A DNA stretch of 12,628 bases from Bacillota bacterium (GTDB taxonomy: Bacteria; Bacillota; UBA994), in NCBI GenBank assembly GCA_018725535.1, contig QLUS01000038.1:1-12628 (forward strand). The letters run 5' to 3'. The notes below the pieces were generated by a model that was not told the DNA's origin, did no database searches, and saw only the letters and a list, made by a program, of their open reading frames with translations. Below, piece after piece: positions 1 through 6,521 of the stretch (positions are counted from its first letter, which is position 1; each line of letters begins with the position of its first letter). Made by a program: the position numbers and the translations under genes.

Positions 1-1436
1 AGGTTCTCAATACGTCTCAGCACCCGCTCGCGCCCGATAACCTCGAAACTGGCAAACAGGGGAGGGGAGACTTTGCTGCCGGTAACCGCCAGCCGCAGTG
101 TCATAAAGTAGACTTTTGTGCTTAACCCTAGTTCTCCCTGCAAACTACGCAAGGCACCTTCAATGTCTGCCTCGGTCCAGTTCACCTTTGATAACACAGA
201 CGCCACCGCAGAAAGCATGGCCCCGCCATCTACGCTCCCCAGCACAGCGCGCGCTTCCTCCGGCACAGCTGCGGGTTCGTGGAAGAAAATCGCCGCCACA
301 GCCGGCGCTTCGTCAAGGCGAACCATGCGCTCCTGAATCAAGGTCGTCATGCGCGTCAACCAACCAAAGTCTACACCTTCGCCAACAAGACCTGCTTTGC
401 GCAGAAAGGGCAAGATTCGCTTGGCCAAGTCTTCCGGCGCGAGCTTCCTTATCCACTTGGCATTAAGCCAGTCCAGCTTTTTAACGTCAAATATGGCATT
501 ACTGGCAGTGCACCGCGCAAAGGAGAACTTCTCCACCAGCTCGTCTAGCGTATACATCTCCTCGTCGCTTTGACCTGGGCTCCAGCCGAGGAAGGCCAAA
601 AAGTTCACCATAGCCTCTGGCAGGTACCCCATTTCAGCGTATTGCCCAATAAAGGTAGCTCCCTTGCGTTTGCTGAGCTTGCTCTTGTCCTCATTGAGCA
701 TGGTGCTAAAGTGGGCAAAAAGCGGCGGAGGCCACCCTAGAGCCTCATAGATTAGCAGTTGAGGGAACGTGTTTACGATATGCTCCGCCGCCCGCGTGAT
801 ATGCGTAATCTCCATCAGGTTGTCGTCAATGACTGTGGCGTAATTGTAGACGGGAATCCCGTTTGACTTCATGATAATGAAATCGCCCATCAGCGATGTG
901 TCGGTTTCAATCCATCCGCGCACTAAGTCATCAAAGCCAATTACCCCACCCTTGACCTTGAGCCGGATTGTCGGGATGCGACCAGACGCAGGGAGTGCTT
1001 CTCTAGCAGATGCCGACAAGTCGCGACACTTGCCGCTGTAGCGGGGGTCCTCTTTTACAGCTGTCTGCGCAGCCCGCTCAGCCTCCAGTTCCTCTGCAGC
1101 ACAGTAGCAGTAGTAGGCATGTCCTGCTGCCAGTAACTGCTCGGCATACTGCTGGTACAGCGCGAGCCTTTCACTTTGCCGATAAGGCGTATGTGGCCCC
1201 CCTTTGTCCGGACCCTCAGTCCAGTCAAGGCCAAGCCAGTGTAACCCTTGGTAGACGCCAGCCTCCGCATGCGGGGTGTTGCGGGCTAGGTCGGTATCGT
1301 CAATGCGCATAACAAAAGTCCCGCCGGTTTGCTTTACGAAAAGGTAGTCGTATAGCGCGGTCCGCCCGGTTCCTACATGGGCATCGCCTGTGGGGCTAGG
1401 CGCGATGCGTACTCTTACGGGTTTGGTGCTGGTCAC
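1..1436 (-). CDS. gltX: Glutamyl-tRNA synthetase, C-terminus cut by window edge
   Basis: Class I aminoacyl-tRNA synthetase that charges tRNA with glutamate in the cytosol. I read the frame through all 478 codons in the window and found no stop, so the gene is intact but continues past position 1. The N-terminus reads APSPTGDAHVGTGRTALYDY, with the HIGH-type motif as HVGT (residues 20-23). A zinc-site pattern CYC (C110, C112) with a tyrosine and C137 follows, and the KMSKS-type loop is KLSKR (residues 253-257). Family members are about 470-490 residues, so only a few residues should be missing; the last visible ones are VLRRIEN. The GTG start at 1436 is chosen because AAGGAGGG (1445-1452) lies 8 bases upstream. 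Whether it also charges tRNA-Gln (non-discriminating type) cannot be told by eye. Confidence 0.95.
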   Translation of the reverse strand, partial: MTSTKPVRVRIAPSPTGDAHVGTGRTALYDYLFVKQTGGTFVMRIDDTDLARNTPHAEAGVYQGLHWLGLDWTEGPDKGGPHTPYRQSERLALYQQYAEQLLAAGHAYYCYCAAEELEAERAAQTAVKEDPRYSGKCRDLSASAREALPASGRIPTIRLKVKGGVIGFDDLVRGWIETDTSLMGDFIIMKSNGIPVYNYATVIDDNLMEITHITRAAEHIVNTFPQLLIYEALGWPPPLFAHFSTMLNEDKSKLSKRKGATFIGQYAEMGYLPEAMVNFLAFLGWSPGQSDEEMYTLDELVEKFSFARCTASNAIFDVKKLDWLNAKWIRKLAPEDLAKRILPFLRKAGLVGEGVDFGWLTRMTTLIQERMVRLDEAPAVAAIFFHEPAAVPEEARAVLGSVDGGAMLSAVASVLSKVNWTEADIEGALRSLQGELGLSTKVYFMTLRLAVTGSKVSPPLFASFEVIGRERVLRRIEN

Positions 1437-1473
1437 AGCAGGCACCCTCCTTGTTTTTCCGTCATTATGACTC

Positions 1474-1502
1474 AATGTACAGTTTCACTCCCTCAGTGTC
1501 AA
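1474..1502 (-). promoter_or_regulatory. Sigma-A-like promoter of gltX
   Basis: On the minus strand a perfect -35 TTGACA (1502-1497) is followed after 17 bases by TACATT (1479-1474), a 4/6 match to the -10 consensus. It sits about 40 bases upstream of the gltX start, with the ribosome site in between. A second possible -10, CATAAT (1469-1464), has no good partner. No T-box leader is visible. Confidence 0.6.
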
Positions 1503-1604
1503 GACCGCGAGCAGACAGGCAGGACTTGGACTGATTGTGGCGAATGTAGGTGAAAGCTAGCTGCTAGTCGGGCAGCACTGAATAAAGGGGAGGGGAGGGG
1601 GTTA

Positions 1605-2873
1605 ATGCTGGTAAAAATCCTAGAGTTAGTTCTCGCTAGTGCCGCAGGTGCGTTTGTAGATATTGGCGTGTTTGTAGGGGCAGTGCTCCTCTTGTTTGGG
1701 TATCTTAACTATAGGATGTCGGGTCGCTTTGTGGCGTCCATCACCAAGTCTAAACGGTGGCAGCCTGTGTTTGGAGCCTTGCTAGGTGTTACGCCGGGAT
1801 GTGGAGGCACCATCTTCCTAATGCCGCTGTTCATCCGGGGCTCGGTATCGTTTGGCGCTGTCGTAGCCGCACTGATAGCTACCACCGGTGACTCATCGTT
1901 TGTGATGATCGCTGGCATCCCACGGCATTACATTATCGTCAGTGTTATTGCCGTACTAGTCGGGATGATTACTGGTTACGTCATTGACGGCACGAAGATA
2001 GGCGTTAACCTGCGTGAGGCCTACGCGAGGAGGAAGCGCAGCAAGAGCGAACTTAAGAAGCGGCATAGTCGGGCTCACCACACCGTGCGCGTCCCGCATA
2101 TTGGGCATGCAGAGGGTGACGAAATCGACTTGGCCCTGCACCACGTTGCACGCGGGCATCAGGCCACAGATACTCTGGCCTATCGCATAACTCACCACGG
2201 ATATCCTTGGTACTGGCTGTTGCTGAGCATAGGTTTGGTGCTAGGCCTGCTCGGCCTGTTTCAAGTGGACATCGACGCTTTGGCGGTACCTAACCTTGGG
2301 CTGATTATCGGTGTGTCGGGCACTGTCTTGTCTATTGTATGGATGCTGCTTAGCAGAAAGTTGTTAACTAGTGACACGCATGAGGAAACGGAGCAGAAGG
2401 TTACATCCCTGCGTGAGACACTTATTCACAACGCGCAAGAGACGGCGTTTGTGATCACGTGGGTGTTTGTTGGCTTGTTAGTGTACGAGTTGGCAGTGCT
2501 TGGACTCGGCCGCGGCGACTACGCCCAAGGTGAGCTATTGATGGAGTCGATGCTTAGAACCGCAGGCATTGCCGCAGTGCTGAGTGGCGCACTCGTCGGC
2601 ATGATTCCAGGGTGTGGGCCGCAAATCATCTTTGTTACCTTGTTTATGCAAGGTCATCTGCCCTTTGCGGCGCTGGTGGCAAACGCTATTTCTCAAGACG
2701 GTGACGCCATTCTGCCGCTGATTGCCCTCGACCGGCGTTCAGCTTGGCACGCAGTAGCCATTACCACTGTTCCCGCCGCTATAATTGGACTTGCCGCTTA
2801 CTGGCTGGAACTTAACACCGACATTTTTGCCGCTCTCGCCATTGCTTGGAACTGGCTCGTAACTTTGGTTTGA
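1605..2873 (+). CDS. Putative manganese/heavy-metal exporter, 10TM family (PF11449-like)
   Basis: Integral membrane protein of 422 residues with about ten hydrophobic segments in two halves. Each half carries the same signature: GALLGVTPGCGGT (PGCG at 64-67) with GD at 95-96, and GALVGMIPGCGPQ (PGCG at 335-338) with GD at 366-367. The PGCG-to-GD distance is exactly 31 residues in both. The halves are joined by a charged, probably cytoplasmic loop (about 131-200) with ten histidines, including HH pairs at 158-159, 179-180 and 197-198. This matches my recollection of the 10TM putative heavy-metal exporter family, often annotated as a putative manganese transporter; substrate is inference. The ATG at 1605 follows a G-rich ribosome site (GGAGGGG). 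It heads the run leading into the folate genes. No yybP-ykoY manganese riboswitch is recognisable in the roughly 100 bases upstream, and no clear promoter was found there. Confidence 0.75.
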   Translation: MLVKILELVLASAAGAFVDIGVFVGAVLLLFGYLNYRMSGRFVASITKSKRWQPVFGALLGVTPGCGGTIFLMPLFIRGSVSFGAVVAALIATTGDSSFVMIAGIPRHYIIVSVIAVLVGMITGYVIDGTKIGVNLREAYARRKRSKSELKKRHSRAHHTVRVPHIGHAEGDEIDLALHHVARGHQATDTLAYRITHHGYPWYWLLLSIGLVLGLLGLFQVDIDALAVPNLGLIIGVSGTVLSIVWMLLSRKLLTSDTHEETEQKVTSLRETLIHNAQETAFVITWVFVGLLVYELAVLGLGRGDYAQGELLMESMLRTAGIAAVLSGALVGMIPGCGPQIIFVTLFMQGHLPFAALVANAISQDGDAILPLIALDRRSAWHAVAITTVPAAIIGLAAYWLELNTDIFAALAIAWNWLVTLV

Positions 2874-2908
2874 GGTCTTGCCCAAAAAACATAAAGTGAG
2901 GAATCTTG

Positions 2909-3727
2909 ATGAACATCCTAGAAGCGTTTGTCGCTGTCGCCCCGCACATTAAGCATCTGCTCGCGTCGGACATTGCCGTCGCCGTAGTGGATCGCGAGCG
3001 CTATGTGCACTACGAGAAGGGCAAGAACCTTGATCACCGGGTTGCGCCCGGGCAGGAGTTTAAGAAGGGTACGCTTGTGGACCTAGCGATGCGTGAAGGG
3101 GCGCGCAAAGCCGCGCGAGTAGGACCCGAGCTATTCGGGTTCCCCTATGTCGGGATTGCGATCCCACTTTTGGAAGAAGACGAAATTATCGGCGCCGTCG
3201 CCTTCGCGGAAAACGTGGAACGGCAAGAATCCCTAGCGCGCGTTACAAATGAGCTCTGGAACGGCATGCAGCACATCACCTCTACCACCGCGAAGATTGC
3301 CGGTGTGGCGGCTGAGCTTAATGGCATCGGCCAACGGTTGCATAAACTGACAGAGGAGTCCGCGTCAAACATTGGTGAAACAGATACCATCCTGCAGTTT
3401 ATTAAGTCCGTAGCCGATCAGTCAAACTTGCTCGGCCTTAACGCAGCCATCGAGGCGGCGCGGGCGGGGGAACAAGGACGTGGGTTTGGCGTGGTTGCCG
3501 CCGAGATTCGCAAGCTCGCCAAGAGCAGTTCGCAATCCGTCACCAAAATCGAAGACATCGTCAAGGGCATTCGCAGTTCGAGTGACGAGATTATGCGCGA
3601 GGCAAGACTTATCGACAGTGTCACTAAGCAACAATCCGAGTCATTAGACGAGGTGGTGGCGGCAGTGCAGGAAATCGCTTCGTCGCTTGAAGAGCTAAAG
3701 AATCTCGCTGCCAAGCTGACGATATAA
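2909..3727 (+). CDS. Soluble chemoreceptor-like protein (MCP signalling domain)
   Basis: A 272-residue cytosolic protein with no membrane segment. Residues 1-105 form a small sensor-like domain of unknown ligand (DIAVAVVDRERYVHYEKGK, later FGFPYVGIAIPLLEEDE). Residues about 106-272 are the methyl-accepting signalling coiled coil, whose hairpin tip is the family hallmark: SVADQSNLLGLNAAIEAARA (167-186) followed by GEQGRGFGVVAAEIRKLA (187-204). At 272 residues it is about half the length of a classic transmembrane receptor. I recall similar short soluble receptors in Clostridia but not a named function. The ATG at 2909 is preferred over TTG 2906, because the GAGG ribosome site (2898-2901) is 7 bases from the ATG. 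It starts 35 bases after the exporter and ends 9 bases before folE, so it is probably co-transcribed with both. It presumably signals through CheA/CheW or a related partner; no such gene is in the window. Confidence 0.85.
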   Translation: MNILEAFVAVAPHIKHLLASDIAVAVVDRERYVHYEKGKNLDHRVAPGQEFKKGTLVDLAMREGARKAARVGPELFGFPYVGIAIPLLEEDEIIGAVAFAENVERQESLARVTNELWNGMQHITSTTAKIAGVAAELNGIGQRLHKLTEESASNIGETDTILQFIKSVADQSNLLGLNAAIEAARAGEQGRGFGVVAAEIRKLAKSSSQSVTKIEDIVKGIRSSSDEIMREARLIDSVTKQQSESLDEVVAAVQEIASSLEELKNLAAKLTI

Positions 3728-3728
3728 T
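3723..3728 (+). promoter_or_regulatory. Consensus -10 hexamer just before folE (possible internal promoter)
   Basis: A perfect TATAAT overlaps the TAA stop of the upstream gene and ends 8 bases before the folE ATG. No matching -35 lies 16-18 bases upstream (GAATCT at that place). Transcription from it would start almost at the folE start codon, and folE has no Shine-Dalgarno sequence. It may be chance. Confidence 0.25.
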
Positions 3729-3736
3729 CGCCCGGC

Positions 3737-4306
3737 ATGATTGACCACGCCAAGATTCAAGTAGCTGTGCGCATGATCCTCGAAGCGGTGGGGGAGGATC
3801 CGGATCGCGAAGGTTTGCGGGAGACACCGGCGCGTGTGGCCAAGATGTATGAAGAGGTGTTTTCTGGATTGCATGCGGACCCCGGAGCGCATCTAGAGGA
3901 GTGTTTTTACACCGAGCGCCATGACGAAATGGTATTAGTGAAGGATATCAGCCTCTATTCCATGTGCGAGCACCACCTGCTCCCGTTTTTTGGCAAGGCA
4001 CACGTAGCCTATATTCCCCACCCGAAGAAAATTTCAGGTCTCAGCAAGTTAGCGCGCGTAGTGGAAACATTGTCGCGCAGGCCGCAGCTGCAGGAGCGTT
4101 TAACGACACAAATAGCAGACACCATTATGCACAAGCTAGAAGCTAAGGGAGCCCTAGTGGTGATTGAGGCCGAACATCTGTGTATGACTATACGCGGGGT
4201 GAAGAAGCCTGGTTCTACAACGGTTACTTCCGCAGTGCGGGGTATTTTTCGTACCAACCATATAACCCGCACTGAAGCCCTAACGCTAATCAAGGGGGGG
4301 CGGTAA
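3737..4306 (+). CDS. folE: GTP cyclohydrolase I (type IA)
   Basis: First step of folate synthesis: converts GTP to 7,8-dihydroneopterin triphosphate and formate in a homodecameric zinc enzyme. At 189 residues it has normal bacterial length. The N-terminal AVGEDPDREGLRETPARVAK (17-36) is the family signature. The zinc and catalytic residues are visible: SMCEHHLLPFFG gives C77 and H80, and EAEHLCMTIRG gives H147 and C149, equivalent to E. coli C110, H113, H179 and C181. The GTP-site region GVKKPGSTTVTSAVRG is intact. The ATG at 3737 matches the usual family N-terminus but has no ribosome site (CCCGGC precedes it); translation may depend on coupling to the gene ending 9 bases upstream, or on a leaderless message. 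The stop overlaps the folP start by one base (TAATG). Confidence 0.97.
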   Translation: MIDHAKIQVAVRMILEAVGEDPDREGLRETPARVAKMYEEVFSGLHADPGAHLEECFYTERHDEMVLVKDISLYSMCEHHLLPFFGKAHVAYIPHPKKISGLSKLARVVETLSRRPQLQERLTTQIADTIMHKLEAKGALVVIEAEHLCMTIRGVKKPGSTTVTSAVRGIFRTNHITRTEALTLIKGGR

Positions 4307-5115
4307 TGGGCGCACAGGGCTTCGATTTCACACGACGCACCCTGATTATGGGCATACTTAACGTTACGCCTGACTCCTTTTCCGACGGGGGGGTGTACCT
4401 AGACCCCGCCCGCGCCGTAGAGCGCGCGTTAGCAATGGTGGAGGAAGGCGCGGATATAATCGACATAGGCGGGGAGTCCACGCGGCCCGGGGCTACACCT
4501 GTCTCGGCGCAAGACGAGGCTAGGCGTGTCATCCCCGTAGTAAGAGCTGTATGCCGCGCCACCGCCACGCCCGTATCTATCGATACCTACAAGGCCGAGA
4601 TTGCCCGCATGGCGCTAGCGGAAGGAGCCAGTATGCTTAACGACGTGTGGGGCGGGCAGAAAGACCGGGAGATGCTCGCGCTTGCTGCCGCAGCTAATGT
4701 TCCTCTCTGCCTAATGCACAATCGGGCAGAACCGCTCTACCATGACCTAATAGGGGAGATTAAGCGCGACCTCAGGGCAATGGTCAAGCAGGCCCTTAGC
4801 GTCGGAGTGCGCGAAGGGAACATCATACTTGACCCTGGCATCGGGTTTGGGAAGACGTGGCAACAAAACCTCGTGGTCATGCAACGCCTGCGGGAAATAG
4901 TCGACCTTGGCTTTCCCTTGCTTGTCGGGACTTCACGTAAGTCCATGATTGGCCAGGTACTCGGGTTGCCGGTAGACGAGCGGCTAGAAGGAACTGCCGC
5001 CACGGTAGCCGTAAGTATCGCGCATGGAGCAAAAATAGTGCGCGTCCACGATGTCCGGGCCATGCAGCGGGTAGCGCGTATGACAGATGCCTTGGTACAA
5101 GGAGGCGTAAAATAA
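4306..5115 (+). CDS. folP: Dihydropteroate synthase
   Basis: Joins 6-hydroxymethyl-dihydropterin pyrophosphate with p-aminobenzoate to give 7,8-dihydropteroate; the classic sulfonamide target. At 269 residues it is a single TIM-barrel domain of typical length. Visible signatures in order: MGILNVTPDSFSDGG (15-29, phosphate-binding loop 1), DIGGESTRPGA (53-63, loop 2 with the STRP substrate motif), SIDTYK (91-96), NDVWGG (112-117), DPGIGFGKT (176-184, pterin site), LVGTSRKSMIG (206-216), and RVHDV (246-250) near the C-terminus. No changes stand out in the loops where sulfonamide resistance usually maps, though this was judged by eye. It overlaps folE by one base and is preceded by a G-rich ribosome site (AAGGGGGGG), so tight translational coupling is likely. 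Confidence 0.97.
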   Translation: MGAQGFDFTRRTLIMGILNVTPDSFSDGGVYLDPARAVERALAMVEEGADIIDIGGESTRPGATPVSAQDEARRVIPVVRAVCRATATPVSIDTYKAEIARMALAEGASMLNDVWGGQKDREMLALAAAANVPLCLMHNRAEPLYHDLIGEIKRDLRAMVKQALSVGVREGNIILDPGIGFGKTWQQNLVVMQRLREIVDLGFPLLVGTSRKSMIGQVLGLPVDERLEGTAATVAVSIAHGAKIVRVHDVRAMQRVARMTDALVQGGVK

Positions 5116-5492
5116 TGCCAGACAAGCTGCTACTCGCGAATATGTTGTTCTACGGCTATCACGGCGCTTTGCCCGAGGAAACAGTGCTCGGGCAGCGCTT
5201 TTCCGTTTCACTGGAGATAGAGTGTGATATGCGGCCTGCGGCAGAGAACGACGACTTAAGGCTCGCTCTTAATTATGCCGCTGTCTGTAAGGCCGTGCAG
5301 AGCATTGTGGAGGGACCGCCGTGCAAACTGCTTGAGACCGTAGCCGAGAGAATTGCGGCGGCTGTATTAGCCTGCGGAGCTTTGTCGGTTCGTGTAACTG
5401 TCAAGAAACTGCATCCCCCCTTAGACCTGTGCATGGACTTCGCAGGGGTAGAAATAGAAAGAAGGCAAGTCAGTGGCGCGCGCTTATCTTAG
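5115..5492 (+). CDS. folB: Dihydroneopterin aldolase
   Basis: Cleaves 7,8-dihydroneopterin to 6-hydroxymethyl-7,8-dihydropterin and glycolaldehyde. It has 125 residues, normal for this small T-fold enzyme. Signatures: FYGYHGALPEETVLGQRF (12-29) near the N-terminus, the conserved Tyr in ALNYAAV (Y54), CKLLETVAERIA (70-81) with the conserved Glu, and RVTVKKLHPPL (93-103) carrying the catalytic lysine (about K98). The ATG at 5115 overlaps the folP stop by one base, and AAGGAGG (5099-5105) lies 9 bases upstream inside folP. The 3' end overlaps folK by 20 bases. The operon has no recognisable dihydroneopterin triphosphate pyrophosphatase to make its substrate. Confidence 0.95.
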   Translation: MPDKLLLANMLFYGYHGALPEETVLGQRFSVSLEIECDMRPAAENDDLRLALNYAAVCKAVQSIVEGPPCKLLETVAERIAAAVLACGALSVRVTVKKLHPPLDLCMDFAGVEIERRQVSGARLS

Positions 5493-5946
5493 TATAGGAA
5501 GCAACCTAGGGGACAGGGAGCAAGCTCTTAGCCTAGCGATCAAAGCCCTAGAATGCACAGTGGGGATCACCGTGCTTAGAGTGGCGGACACGCTTGAAAC
5601 CGAGCCAGTTGGCTACACGGCACAGGGCAAGTTCCTTAACACTGTCGTTGAGATAGAGACAGAGCTTAGTCCTCATCGCTTACTGCGCGCAGTGCAGGAC
5701 ATCGAACATGCGGCGGGGCGTGTGCGCAACATCCGCTTTGGGCCGCGCACGCTCGACATCGACATACTGCTCTATGGTCAAGCGTGCATAATTAAGGACG
5801 ATCTGGTCATTCCCCATCCCCGTATGTGCGAGCGCGAGTTTGTTCTAGCCCCGCTCGCCCAAATCGCCCCCTTGGTCCTAGTGCCCCCCGCAGGGAACAC
5901 CGTGCGCGCCCTGTATGAACAACTTCTGCAACGCAAGCAGGTGTGA
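5473..5946 (+). CDS. folK: 6-hydroxymethyl-dihydropterin pyrophosphokinase (HPPK)
   Basis: Transfers pyrophosphate from ATP to 6-hydroxymethyl-7,8-dihydropterin, making the folP substrate. It has 157 residues, typical of a stand-alone HPPK. Signatures: YLSIGSNLGDRE (5-16) at the N-terminus, TEPVGY followed by KFLNTVVEIET, then RFGPRTLDIDILLYG with the magnesium-binding DIDI aspartates, and IPHPRMCEREFVLAPLAQIA at the conserved C-terminal block. The start is GTG at 5473, inside folB in another frame, supported by AGAAGG (about 5460-5465) 7 bases upstream; there is no ATG at the position expected for the family. It ends at TGA 5944-5946, with the pabA start immediately after. Confidence 0.96.
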   Translation: MARAYLSIGSNLGDREQALSLAIKALECTVGITVLRVADTLETEPVGYTAQGKFLNTVVEIETELSPHRLLRAVQDIEHAAGRVRNIRFGPRTLDIDILLYGQACIIKDDLVIPHPRMCEREFVLAPLAQIAPLVLVPPAGNTVRALYEQLLQRKQV

Positions 5947-5948
5947 CC

Positions 5949-6521
5949 ATGCTCTTAATGATTGACAACTACGATTCCTTTACCTACAACCTAGTGCAGT
6001 ACTTTGGCGAACTAGGCGCAGACGTGCGGGTGTTTCGCAACCAAAGTATCACCTGTGAGCAGATAGCCAAACTCAACCCGCAGCAGATTGTTATCTCCCC
6101 CGGCCCGTGCACGCCACGCGAGGCTGGCATTTCGCTTGCGGTAATCAGCCGTTTTGCCGGTCACATACCCATACTTGGCATTTGTCTCGGGCACCAGTGC
6201 TTGGGCCAGGCTTTTGGCGGGCGGATAGTTAGGGCGAGCGTCCCGGTTCACGGCAAGAACTCGGATGTCTTCCACGCGAATGGGGGCGTCTTCGCGGGAG
6301 TGCCTTCGCCTTTTTCGGCCACGCGTTATCACTCGCTTGTCGTAGAGCGCGCGCACTTACCGGAGTGCCTCGCGATAACTGCGGAGACTGCCAGCGGAGA
6401 AATTATGGGGCTTCGCCACAAGAGCATCCCCTGCCTAGAAGGGGTGCAGTTTCACCCTGAGGCTATCTTAACGGAGCACGGCAAAACCATGCTCGTAAAC
6501 TTTCTTAGCTACTGCGTTTGA
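5949..6521 (+). CDS. pabA: Aminodeoxychorismate synthase, glutamine amidotransferase subunit
   Basis: Class I glutaminase that releases ammonia from glutamine for PabB. It has 190 residues, normal length. It begins MLLMIDNYDSFTYNLVQYF, the standard PabA/TrpG start, and carries the oxyanion motif SPGPCTP (50-56), the nucleophile in LGICLGHQ (C79), and the His/Glu of the triad in GVQFHPEA (H169, E171). PabA and TrpG are hard to separate by sequence and the same protein often serves both pathways; its place between folK and pabB argues for p-aminobenzoate synthesis. I choose ATG 5949, because GCAGG (5937-5941) is 7 bases upstream. The in-frame GTG at 5943, which would overlap folK by 4 bases and add two residues, is possible but too close to that site. 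Its TGA overlaps the candidate TTG start of pabB. Confidence 0.93.
   Translation: MLLMIDNYDSFTYNLVQYFGELGADVRVFRNQSITCEQIAKLNPQQIVISPGPCTPREAGISLAVISRFAGHIPILGICLGHQCLGQAFGGRIVRASVPVHGKNSDVFHANGGVFAGVPSPFSATRYHSLVVERAHLPECLAITAETASGEIMGLRHKSIPCLEGVQFHPEAILTEHGKTMLVNFLSYCV

Noticed and set aside
116..573. Four short plus-strand ORFs
   Set aside because: All lie antisense to the intact gltX frame and have no protein-like motifs or ribosome sites of note.
1503..1604. Possible manganese (yybP-ykoY) riboswitch before the 10TM exporter
   Set aside because: The conserved core elements of that riboswitch are not recognisable and the space is only about 100 bases; a 5-base GCTGC/GCAGC stem is too little.
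5943..5948. GTG 5943 as the pabA start
   Set aside because: It lies one or two bases after the only ribosome-like site, and the family N-terminus begins at ATG 5949.
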